From an uncultured bacterium (GTDB taxonomy: Bacteria; Verrucomicrobiota; Lentisphaeria; Victivallales; UBA1829), in assembly GCA_902802585.1 (NCBI GenBank), contig CADCMR010000014.1, forward strand, positions 53,249-117,248: a stretch of DNA of 64,000 bases, in the 5' to 3' direction. How positions within the stretch are numbered: position 1 is the stretch's first letter; every line of letters starts with the position of its first letter. The position numbers were made by a program, and so were the translations under genes. Under the pieces are notes generated by a model. The model saw nothing but the letters and a program-made list of their open reading frames with translations. It searched no databases and was not told the origin of the DNA. Below, piece after piece: positions 45,659 through 53,719 of this stretch.

Positions 45659-48490
45659 TCAGTTGAACAACCTGGACAGTTTGTCGGTGGTGACGGGTTT
45701 CAAAAGGATCCCCGTGAACCCGTGGTCCTCAAATCTCTTCTGTTCCTCAATGTCGGCGGTGACGGCATAGACAGGAAGAGTGGCGAACCGTTTGTCAGCG
45801 CGGATCTTGGAGACCAGATCCTTGCCGTCCATTTTCGGCATCCACATGTCGGTCAGGATCAGGTCGAACGGGGTATCCGATTTCGCAACCTTTTCCCATG
45901 CGTCCTGCCCGTCGACGGCAGTCGCGACGTTGCGCAGACCGATCCTTGTGAGGAGCGCTTTCAGGACCGCGAGGTTCAGCGGGACGTCGTCCGCGATCAG
46001 GATGCGGTATTCGCCGATCTCTTTCTGCGTGCCGGATATTCTGATCCCGCCGCGCGTGTCGTCGCCGTTCATCCGTTCATTGAGGAGTTCCTGTCCGGCG
46101 GCGGCCTTTTTGTCCGCGTCCGGCGAATGCTCGGTGCACTTCACCTCGCGGAGTTCCAGCGTGAACGTGGAGCCCTTGCCAAGTTCGGAGACGAATGTCA
46201 GGCTGCCGCCCATCTTGGTGGCTAGCTGCTTGCAGATGGCAAGTCCGAGGCCGGTGCCCTTGGTCCTCGCTTTCGTGCCCGCCTGCACGTACGGGGTCAT
46301 GAGTTTTTCCTTTTCGGCCTCCGCGATGCCGCAGCCGGTGTCCGAGACGGAGAGCGTGAAAACGCCGTTCGCGTTGCTGATGTTGTTCCGGAACGATGCC
46401 CGGACGCGGATTTCGCCGTGTTCCGTGAACTTGACGGCATTGCCGATGAGGTTGAACAGAATCTGCCGGATGCGCTGCGGGTCGATCTCTATCAGCGGCA
46501 GCGGACCGTACTCCTCCTTCAGCTTCACGTCGCTGTTCATGGTGGTCACGTCGAAGGAATGGAGCACGGTGGAAACGATCTCCCGGACGTCGGTGAGTTC
46601 CGGCTTGATGTCCATCTTGCCGGATTCGAGCTTGGAGAGGTCCAGCACGTCGTTGATGAGCTGGAGCAGCGTGTGCCCGCTGGTGGAAATGGCGGAGAGC
46701 GCCTTGGAGCGTTCCTTCTGGTCGTCGATGCCGCCGATCAGGAGTTCGGTATAGCCGATGATGGCGTTGAGCGGCGTGCGGATATCGTGCGACACGGAGG
46801 AGAAGAAGTAGCTCTTCGCGCGCTCGGCTTCGATCTCCTTGTCCAGCGCGGTGCGCAGTTCGTCGTTGGCGCGCTTGCGTTCCAGCGCGTTCTCCAGCAC
46901 CTTCACGCTCATCTGGATAAACTCTTTTTCTATGGCGGAAAGCGTCCGTTTCCCGGCATAGCCGATGACGATGTCGCCGAACCGTTTGCCTGCCAATGTA
47001 ACGGGCATGGAATAGGACGTCGACGGCCTCCATGTCCTGGTTTCGGGTTCAAAAACGCCATACGTGTGGATAAGCGACTGCGGCGCGTTCCGGTCGATCA
47101 CGAAAGGCTCCATCGGCACGATGTCTTTCGTGCAGTAACGGAAGTCGTCCAGATCGGCGACCAGGCGTTTGCATGGGGCCTCGTGGATGCGGTGCGCGTG
47201 GCAGTCCGGCTCGACGATCGCCTGCCCCAGAGATTCGTCGCAGCGGATCAGGTGGCAGAAATCCGCAGCAAGGCGTCTGCGGATGACCTCGATCACTTTC
47301 TGCGGATGGGACACCGCGTCGTAGGACTGAAGCGCGAGGAGGGCTTCTCCGATCGCCTCGCTGTTGCGGTGGGTCTCCATCGCCTCCGTCACGTCCTGCG
47401 ACATGCCGAAAAGACAGGTGTTTCCGTCCAGGTCCGTGAGTTTGAGTTTGGTCGTCAAAAAACTGTACGGTTTCCCGTGCGCATCCAGTGCATTTTCAAA
47501 AAAGGAATTGGGTTCATTCCCCGAAAGCGCCTTGCGGTCTTTCGCCACGAAATCCGTCGCCGTGGCATTGTCGAACAGTTCGGCGTCGGAAAACCCGATC
47601 GTTTCGGCGACCGAGGGTTTGCACGCAAAACGCGAAAATGCCATATTGCAGTCCACATAGCGTTCCGTTTTCGCGTCCTTAATGAAGAACATGATCGGGA
47701 TGTTGTCCAGGACGCTGCGCAGGAATTTGTTCGCCCGTCCGCGCAGACGGAGCAGGAACAGCGTAAACAGCACAAGAAGCGGAGCGAACGCGGTCAGCGC
47801 GATCATGTGGTAGGTGTAGTAACGGTGATATCGGTCGAGGACGTCTTTTCGATGCGACGAATAGTACAGGATCGCGTTTCCGAGGTTTCTGTCGATCGCA
47901 TTGTATATCTGGTCCTTGTAGAGGGAATAGTCTTTTCCGAAGACGATCCCGATCGCCATCTCGCGGCGCTGCTCCGGCGATGCCGCCAGTTCCGCTTCCG
48001 TGAGAGGATAATCGTGCACTTCTTTCGGACAGGACGGATCGTCCAAATCCTGATCGGAATCGACCAGCCTCATGGCATGGAATTCCAGCTGCATCAGGTT
48101 GACCGAATGTTTCATGCCGTTCACGAGGATCTTTTCGAGCTTTTCCCCGTTCGGAAGACGGGCGGCTTCCTCGATACCTTCCTCGCGATGCTTGTCCACG
48201 TATGCTTCCTTGAAATACGCGTCTCGGTATTCCTTATTTCCCGAGACGACATAATTCCGCACGGCGTTCGTCAGGATGTCCGAACCGGTCTGGAGAAGAT
48301 CGCCCGCCTGATTGCATTCCAGAAGATACTCATCGGTCATCCCCGTTTCGATGGTGATGCGGTTCAGTCGGATCGTGTTGAACACAAGAAAGCCGAGCAA
48401 CAACAAAGTCAGCAGACTGAAATTCAGGATATAAAGCTTCGCCCGGTGCGCGGAGGTGATTCTGTGATCCAAAGGAGGCTCCTTTCCCAT
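45659..48490 (-). CDS. Hybrid histidine kinase with periplasmic, PAS and GAF-like sensor domains
   Basis: 943 aa. Membrane helices near 20-40 and 228-248 flank a helical periplasmic domain of about 185 residues. A PAS domain (about 255-370, VLDNIPIMFFIKDAKTERYVDCN) and a GAF-like domain (about 385-545) follow. The H-box is FFSSVSHDIRTPLNAI with His568; the HATPase has NLIGNAVKFTE, DTGCGIA and GTGLGLAICK. A receiver ends the protein (LIADDVPLNLAVL, Asp881 in LTDMWMPKMDG, ILLKPVTTD). No HPt or DNA-binding domain. Own promoter at 48523-48551. Confidence 0.94.
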   Translation of the reverse strand: MGKEPPLDHRITSAHRAKLYILNFSLLTLLLLGFLVFNTIRLNRITIETGMTDEYLLECNQAGDLLQTGSDILTNAVRNYVVSGNKEYRDAYFKEAYVDKHREEGIEEAARLPNGEKLEKILVNGMKHSVNLMQLEFHAMRLVDSDQDLDDPSCPKEVHDYPLTEAELAASPEQRREMAIGIVFGKDYSLYKDQIYNAIDRNLGNAILYYSSHRKDVLDRYHRYYTYHMIALTAFAPLLVLFTLFLLRLRGRANKFLRSVLDNIPIMFFIKDAKTERYVDCNMAFSRFACKPSVAETIGFSDAELFDNATATDFVAKDRKALSGNEPNSFFENALDAHGKPYSFLTTKLKLTDLDGNTCLFGMSQDVTEAMETHRNSEAIGEALLALQSYDAVSHPQKVIEVIRRRLAADFCHLIRCDESLGQAIVEPDCHAHRIHEAPCKRLVADLDDFRYCTKDIVPMEPFVIDRNAPQSLIHTYGVFEPETRTWRPSTSYSMPVTLAGKRFGDIVIGYAGKRTLSAIEKEFIQMSVKVLENALERKRANDELRTALDKEIEAERAKSYFFSSVSHDIRTPLNAIIGYTELLIGGIDDQKERSKALSAISTSGHTLLQLINDVLDLSKLESGKMDIKPELTDVREIVSTVLHSFDVTTMNSDVKLKEEYGPLPLIEIDPQRIRQILFNLIGNAVKFTEHGEIRVRASFRNNISNANGVFTLSVSDTGCGIAEAEKEKLMTPYVQAGTKARTKGTGLGLAICKQLATKMGGSLTFVSELGKGSTFTLELREVKCTEHSPDADKKAAAGQELLNERMNGDDTRGGIRISGTQKEIGEYRILIADDVPLNLAVLKALLTRIGLRNVATAVDGQDAWEKVAKSDTPFDLILTDMWMPKMDGKDLVSKIRADKRFATLPVYAVTADIEEQKRFEDHGFTGILLKPVTTDKLSRLFN

Positions 48491-48522
48491 GAAACATTTA
48501 TCTAATTATTGTGTTTCGGGGA

Positions 48523-48551
48523 ATATAGCACCTTTTTTTGGATTTGTCAAG
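48523..48551 (-). promoter_or_regulatory. Promoter of the hybrid kinase pair
   Basis: On the minus strand TTGACA (48546-48551), 17-base spacer, TATATT (48523-48528); the best consensus match in the window. Confidence 0.7.
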
Positions 48552-48700
48552 AAAAAACTGGTCGCAAAAACTCAAAAAGACGTTTTTTTCATCAAATATC
48601 AAAATAAACAAGCATAGATATGCGCAGCTCCTTGCGGAAACCGTGCGATGAATATGCGATGAAAATAACGGAATCAGAGGAAGACCTGTCAGGCATCCGT

Positions 48701-49693
48701 TTAACGACTTTTCGTCTCGATTTCGTGGTCTTTTTCGTGCTTGAAACGGACCAGGCTGTATCCCATCAGGCAAATCCCCGCCAGGACAAGCAGGTCAAGA
48801 GCCGCCAGAAAGAATAACAGAACATTCCGTGGAAAACCGGCATCCGACGGATTGGGTTCAAACGGCTCGATCCATTTCCGCTGCAGATGTTCCAGCGTAC
48901 CGTCGGCGCGCATCGCAAGCAGAGTGTCATTGACCTTCGTGAGAAATTCAGAATTCTTTTCCGCGATCCCCAGGCACATTTGCCCGGTTGCGATGTCCAG
49001 GCGTCCGCGGAAACGTCCGGCATCACGGCCGAACGAACGGAGCGCGACCTCTCCGATGGTGGCATGTGCGATAAAGCAATCGCGTTCTCCCCGGAGGACG
49101 GCGTCGACGCAGTCCGTAACGGTTTCATATTCGAAACAGTTGCGCCAAAGATGCTGGCGGATCATCGTCTCCTTCAGGCCGCAGCCTTCGATGAGCGCGA
49201 TTCTTTTGTTGTAAAGATCGGTGAACGATCCGCTCTGTTTCAGTTCGAACGCGACGAATTTCTCCTCGAATGTCGGGATTGTGAAAGAGCAGTCCATGAC
49301 CGAGGAGTCCTGTTTGTCGCAGCCCATGATCAGGTCGGCCTCGCCTTCCTTGATCATGGCGACAGCCTCGATCCAGCTCGTGAGCTGAATCTTCAGATTG
49401 TACTCCAGACGGTTGGCAAGCCAGGCGACAAGTTCGACGTCATATCCGCGCGGCACGAAATCGCCGTGGGTGTATGAAAAAGGCTTGTAATCAATGTCCC
49501 CGACGACGCGAAGCGTCTTGTCGAACGTGTTTTTCGGGAGGACGGTCATCTCCGGCTCGACCCATTGGTTCTCCCGGGAATGCCCCGTTGGCAGGGCGGT
49601 CGTCAGGATCGCGCCCGTGATGATCAGGAAAAGGACGACCAGCCAGAAGATCAATGTTCCCGGCTTCCGGATTCGTGAAAGAAAACCGTTCAT
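48701..49693 (-). CDS. Membrane-tethered solute-binding (SBP_bac_3/Venus-flytrap) protein
   Basis: 330 aa. An N-terminal helix (about 12-34) and a C-terminal helix (about 291-314) place the central domain outside the cytoplasm, with a short charged cytoplasmic tail (FKHEKDHEIETKSR). The domain is an amino-acid-type solute-binding fold: LRVVGDIDYKPFSYT, GYDVELVAWLANRL, EADLIMGC, then KWIEPFEPN. Solute-binding domains with two membrane helices usually belong to BvgS/EvgS-like kinases; here there is no kinase domain and no ABC permease nearby. Two hybrid kinases follow on the same strand, so a sensory co-receptor role is plausible but unproven. Confidence 0.85.
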   Translation of the reverse strand: MNGFLSRIRKPGTLIFWLVVLFLIITGAILTTALPTGHSRENQWVEPEMTVLPKNTFDKTLRVVGDIDYKPFSYTHGDFVPRGYDVELVAWLANRLEYNLKIQLTSWIEAVAMIKEGEADLIMGCDKQDSSVMDCSFTIPTFEEKFVAFELKQSGSFTDLYNKRIALIEGCGLKETMIRQHLWRNCFEYETVTDCVDAVLRGERDCFIAHATIGEVALRSFGRDAGRFRGRLDIATGQMCLGIAEKNSEFLTKVNDTLLAMRADGTLEHLQRKWIEPFEPNPSDAGFPRNVLLFFLAALDLLVLAGICLMGYSLVRFKHEKDHEIETKSR

Positions 49694-49733
49694 TTTTGTT
49701 CGGAGAATGAAAAGAAAAAATACAAATTTCTAT

Positions 49734-49761
49734 AATATACTTCATTCTGCAAAAAAATCAA
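49734..49761 (-). promoter_or_regulatory. Promoter of the solute-binding protein gene
   Basis: On the minus strand TTGATT (49756-49761), 16-base spacer, TATATT (49734-49739), about 40 bases before the start. Confidence 0.65.
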
Positions 49762-49912
49762 GTATAAGCATCGACTTTACAGCAAAAAAATGCAGAAAAA
49801 CGGCATCCGGGTTTCAGGGGGAGGAGGAAGCTGATCAAAACAGTCCGCTTTTTCAGATCTTGTTTTGATCCGGAATCCTGTTTGCGTAATTGAAGAAAAA
49901 TAAAAGCCATGC

Positions 49913-49941
49913 TTGCATTTTTCTGTTCAGCGGAGTATATT
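49913..49941 (+). promoter_or_regulatory. Promoter of tRNA-Val and aspS
   Basis: TTGCAT (49913-49918), 17-base spacer, TATATT (49936-49941), 19 bases before the tRNA. Confidence 0.65.
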
Positions 49942-49960
49942 ATACGATATATTGTGTTAT

Positions 49961-50034
49961 GGGCGATTAGCTCAGCTGGTTAGAGCGTCATGCTTACACC
50001 GTGAATGTCGGCGGTTCGAACCCGTCATCGCCCA
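49961..50034 (+). tRNA. tRNA-Val (anticodon UAC)
   Basis: Acceptor GGGCGAT/ATCGCCC, D-arm TAGCTCAGCTGGTTAGAGC, anticodon loop CTTACAC in stem TCATG/CGTGA giving TAC, and T-arm GGTTCGAACC-like. No CCA is encoded, unlike the other two tRNAs here. The aspS start lies 44 bases after its end with no terminator visible between them. Confidence 0.95.
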
Positions 50035-50078
50035 TGTTTCTGTTTTTCAACCCATTCAGATACAACGGAGAACGAATC

Positions 50079-51968
50079 ATGCATGAGTTCAGAACGCATA
50101 CCTGCGGCGAACTGAGAAAAAGCGACGTCGGAATCACTGCGCGCCTGTCCGGCTGGATCCACAGCGTGCGCGACCACGGCGGCATCATCTTCATCGACCT
50201 GCGCGACCACTACGGCAAGACACAGATCGTGATCGACCCGACCAAGGATTTCTACCAGGAACTTGAGCGCTGGCGCGTCGAGACGGTCGTGTGCTTCACG
50301 GGCAAAGTCGTGGCGCGTACGCCGGAAACCGTCAATCCGAAGCTCGCGACCGGCGAGATCGAACTTGTGGCGGAACAGATGTCCGTGCTCGGCGAGACCG
50401 AACAGCTCCCGTTCCTCGTGGCGAAAGACGAGGACGCGCCCGAATCGCTCCGCCTCAAATACCGTTTTCTGGACCTCCGCCGCGAGGATCTGCACAACCA
50501 TATTGTGATGCGCGCCAAGCTCATCGAATCCCTGCGCCGCAAGATGTGGGACCTCGGATTCACCGAATACCAGACCCCGATCCTCACCAGCAGCTCCCCG
50601 GAAGGCGCCCGCGACTACCTCGTGCCGAGCCGCGTCCACCCCGGCAAGTTCTACGCCCTGCCCCAGGCCCCGCAGCAGTTCAAGCAGCTGCTGATGGTCG
50701 CCGGGTTCGACCGCTATTTCCAGATCGCGCCGTGCTTCCGCGACGAGGACGCGCGCGCCGACCGTTCCCCGGGCGAATTCTACCAGCTCGACATCGAGAT
50801 GAGCTACGCCACGCAGGACGACATCTTCGCGATCCTGGAAGACCTCCTCACGGACATCTTCCCGAAGTTCACCACGAAGAAGATCAGCCCCGCCCCCTTC
50901 CCGCGCATCCCGTTCCGCGAATCCATGGAGCGCTTCGGTACGGACAAGCCCGACCTCCGCAACCCGCTTGAGATGATCGACGTCACCGACGTCTTCAAGG
51001 ACAGCGGATTCCAGGCGTTCTCCAAGACGGTCGCCTCCGGCGGCGTCGTGAAGGCGATCAAGGTCAGCGGCATCGCGAAGGCGGACAATCCGCAGCCGCG
51101 CCGTTTCTACGACGAAATGATCGCGTTCGCGCAGGAATGCGGCGCGAAGGGCATGGCGTACATCATCTGGAGCGCCGGCGAGACCAAGAGCCCGATCGTG
51201 AAGTTCCTCACCGGCAATGAACTGCCCTCTCTCGCCGAAAAGGCGGGCATCCAGGACGGCGACGTGCTGTTCTTCCTCGCCGACAAGCGCGCCCTCGTGA
51301 ACTCCGTCGGCGGCAAGGTGATCGGCGAGCTCGGACGCCGCCTCGGTCTCATCGACCCGAATGTCTTCAAATTCTGCTGGATCGTCGACTTCCCGATGTT
51401 CGAGACCGACGAGGAGACCGGCGCGCTAATCTTCTGCCACAATCCCTTCTCCATGCCGCAGGGCGGGATGAAGGCGGTCGAGACGCAGAACCCGCTGGAC
51501 ATCGTGGCGTACCAGTATGACATCGTGTGCAACGGCATCGAGCTGTCCTCCGGCGCGATCCGCAACCACCAGCCGGAACTCATGTACAAGCTCTTCGAGA
51601 TGTGCGGCTACTCCCGCGAGGTCGTCGACGACAAGTTCGGCGGTATGATCCGCGCCTTCAAACTCGGCGCGCCGCCGCACGGAGGCATCGCTCCCGGCGT
51701 CGACCGCATGGCGATGCTCCTCGCCGACGCCCCGAACATCCGCGAAGTCATCGCTTTCCCGTTCAACCAGCAGGCGGAAGACCTGATGATGAACGCCCCG
51801 GCGGCGGTCGACATGAAGCAGCTCCGCGAACTCCGCGTAATCCCCGTCCCGCAGGAGCTCAAATACGAAGAGACCTTCAAGAAACTCCTGGCGGAAGCCG
51901 AACGCATTCGCGCCGCGGAAGCCGCGGCCGCCGCCATGAATTCATCCGCGGCTCCGGAGCAGAACTGA
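50079..51968 (+). CDS. aspS: Aspartate--tRNA ligase
   Basis: 629 aa, bacterial length. Start ATG 50079 ([12 protein letters not shown]), with ACGGAG 8 bases upstream; the longer frame runs into the tRNA and is not coding. N-terminal OB fold ([19 protein letters not shown]), class II motif 2 ([23 protein letters not shown]), the bacterial GAD insertion, and motif 3 ([13 protein letters not shown]). It charges tRNA-Asp; whether it also misacylates tRNA-Asn cannot be told from sequence alone. The last 20 residues are Ala-rich. Confidence 0.97.
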   Translation: MHEFRTHTCGELRKSDVGITARLSGWIHSVRDHGGIIFIDLRDHYGKTQIVIDPTKDFYQELERWRVETVVCFTGKVVARTPETVNPKLATGEIELVAEQMSVLGETEQLPFLVAKDEDAPESLRLKYRFLDLRREDLHNHIVMRAKLIESLRRKMWDLGFTEYQTPILTSSSPEGARDYLVPSRVHPGKFYALPQAPQQFKQLLMVAGFDRYFQIAPCFRDEDARADRSPGEFYQLDIEMSYATQDDIFAILEDLLTDIFPKFTTKKISPAPFPRIPFRESMERFGTDKPDLRNPLEMIDVTDVFKDSGFQAFSKTVASGGVVKAIKVSGIAKADNPQPRRFYDEMIAFAQECGAKGMAYIIWSAGETKSPIVKFLTGNELPSLAEKAGIQDGDVLFFLADKRALVNSVGGKVIGELGRRLGLIDPNVFKFCWIVDFPMFETDEETGALIFCHNPFSMPQGGMKAVETQNPLDIVAYQYDIVCNGIELSSGAIRNHQPELMYKLFEMCGYSREVVDDKFGGMIRAFKLGAPPHGGIAPGVDRMAMLLADAPNIREVIAFPFNQQAEDLMMNAPAAVDMKQLRELRVIPVPQELKYEETFKKLLAEAERIRAAEAAAAAMNSSAAPEQN

Positions 51969-52013
51969 CCCCGCTCCGGACCGCCCTCTGCCCTGCCTCA
52001 TCGGAGGACCGGA

Positions 52014-52697
52014 ATGCCAGCAAAACGGACGAAACAGACTATCAAGCGGAAAACCGCCGGGAAGTCCCCGAAAAAGGACAATCCGCAACGCAGTACCCTG
52101 CGGATTTCCGTCCACCGGACGCAGGCGGTCTTCCTGCTGCTGATGTTCGCCATCGTCGGCGTCCTGATGGGCGTCGGCATCTGGAAAGCCGGTTCGTTCA
52201 TCTCCAGCTACATGGACCGCTCCAGCCGCTACGACAAAATGATCGTGGCGGCGGGACGCAGGAACGGCGTGTATCCGCCTCTCCTGAAAGCCGTCATCTG
52301 GAAGGAAAGCCGGTTCGACGCCTCGGCGCGCGGATCCAAGGGTGAAATCGGGCTCATGCAGGTCATGCCGCAGGCCGCCGTCAGGGACTGGGAAAAGACG
52401 TTTCACCGCCAGGTCCCCTCCGACGGCGCGCTGATGGATCCCGCGCTCAACATCGAGATCGGGTCCTGGTTCCTCGGCAGGGCTTTGGAGCGCTGGAAGG
52501 ACTACAACGACGCCGAGGCGCTCGCGCTCTGCGAGTACAACGCGGGCATCCAGCGCGCCGACACATGGAAACCGCTCCTCCACGACGGCAAAGTCATGCC
52601 GAATATCGACATCGAATCCACGCGCAAATACGTCCGGGACATCCTCGAACGGCGCGACCAATACACCAAAGAATGGAAATGGGAGAAACTCAAATGA
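52014..52697 (+). CDS. Membrane-anchored lytic transglycosylase (SLT domain)
   Basis: 227 aa. A Lys-rich cytoplasmic start (about 1-35) is followed by one membrane helix (about 38-58) and a periplasmic SLT domain. The catalytic Glu lies in AVIWKESRFDASARGSKGEIGLMQVMP, with ALCEYNAG downstream. It cleaves peptidoglycan between MurNAc and GlcNAc. It overlaps the following gene by 4 bases. Confidence 0.93.
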   Translation: MPAKRTKQTIKRKTAGKSPKKDNPQRSTLRISVHRTQAVFLLLMFAIVGVLMGVGIWKAGSFISSYMDRSSRYDKMIVAAGRRNGVYPPLLKAVIWKESRFDASARGSKGEIGLMQVMPQAAVRDWEKTFHRQVPSDGALMDPALNIEIGSWFLGRALERWKDYNDAEALALCEYNAGIQRADTWKPLLHDGKVMPNIDIESTRKYVRDILERRDQYTKEWKWEKLK

Positions 52698-53482
52698 ACA
52701 ATCGTTTCCGCCTCATGAAATCCGCCGCCCTGATCGCCGTTCTCCTCGCCCCCTGCGCCTTCCTCTCCTCCGCGCTCGCCGCGAAGAAGGAACCCGCGCG
52801 CCACTGGGACTTCCAGACCTCGAAGCTCGACAAGGAAGGCATCCCGGAAGGCTGGAGCTACCGCGGCAAACCCGGCACGCCCGACGTGAAGTACGAGATC
52901 GTCGAGGACAAGGAGCTGAAGCACAAGGTCCTGCACATCACCTCCGATAAGGCGTCCGGCGTCATCATGGTCGACTGCTCCGACGTCGACCTGAAGAAAT
53001 ACCCGATCATGCGCTGGCGCTGGAAAGCCGTCACGCTCCCGACCGGAGCGGACGCCACGGTCAAGTCCAAGGACGACCAGGGCATCGCCGTCTACGTCGG
53101 CTACGGCAAGCTCACGCAGAGCAGCATCTCCTACAACTGGCAGACCGAGACCCCGAAGGGAAAATCCGGCTCGTCCACCTACAACTGGGTCGTCGACGTC
53201 GACTGGTTCACCCTGCGCGACAAGAACGACAAAAAGGACACCTGGTTCGAGGAGGAAGTCAACGTCTACGACGACATGAAGAAGATCTTCAAGAAGATCC
53301 CGTCCGACTGGGCGCTCAGCATCTCCTCGAACAGCCAGTACACGGAATCGAAAGCGGACGTCTATCTGGACTACGTCGAGTTCGTCGAAAAGAAGTCCGG
53401 CGATGCGAAGAAGGACGAGAAGAAGGAGGAAAAGAAGGACGAGAAGAAGGAGGAAAAGAAGGACGAGAAGAAGGACAAGTAA
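52694..53482 (+). CDS. Secreted DUF3047 protein with Lys/Glu-rich tail
   Basis: 262 aa from the ATG at 52694, coupled by ATGA to the transglycosylase. Signal peptide (cleavage near ALAAKK). The body matches DUF3047: YPIMRWRWKAVTLPTGAD, DDQGIAVYVGYG, SSTYNWVVDVDW, DWALSISSNSQYTES; the fold is probably a carbohydrate-binding-like beta sandwich, function unknown. The last 30 residues are a repetitive KKDEKKEE tail, probably disordered. A terminator follows. Confidence 0.85.
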   Translation: MNNRFRLMKSAALIAVLLAPCAFLSSALAAKKEPARHWDFQTSKLDKEGIPEGWSYRGKPGTPDVKYEIVEDKELKHKVLHITSDKASGVIMVDCSDVDLKKYPIMRWRWKAVTLPTGADATVKSKDDQGIAVYVGYGKLTQSSISYNWQTETPKGKSGSSTYNWVVDVDWFTLRDKNDKKDTWFEEEVNVYDDMKKIFKKIPSDWALSISSNSQYTESKADVYLDYVEFVEKKSGDAKKDEKKEEKKDEKKEEKKDEKKDK

Positions 53483-53516
53483 TCCCGTCTTTCTCCTGAC
53501 AAATTATCGCTCTCTC

Positions 53517-53551
53517 CGGGCTGACGGATTCCGCATCCGTCGGCCCGTTTT
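53517..53551 (+). terminator. Rho-independent terminator of the aspS operon
   Basis: CGGGCTGACGGAT pairs with ATCCGTCGGCCCG (one mismatch), followed by TTTT. Confidence 0.85.
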
Positions 53552-53643
53552 GTTGAATCCCTCTTTTGCCTGAACAGGTCAGCATCCCCCGCGCGCAGGG
53601 TGTGCCGAAGACGGCGGGATCGCTTCGGGGAGTTTCCGGGCAT

Positions 53644-53680
53644 TAAAAAAGCCAACCGGACCGTGTCGCGATCCGGTTGA
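53644..53680 (-). terminator. Rho-independent terminator of the esterase gene
   Basis: CAACCGGA (53653-53660) pairs with TCCGGTTG (53672-53679). Read on the minus strand a run of six T follows (53645-53650). It lies 40 bases after the esterase stop. Confidence 0.85.
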
Positions 53681-53719
53681 CTTCAGTTTGTGTATCAGAT
53701 CGGGAAAACCCGATTCGGA

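Noticed and set aside
46418..48505. 695-codon plus-strand frame over the 943-aa hybrid kinase
   Set aside because: Antisense shadow; the kinase frame contains ordered H, N, G and receiver motifs.
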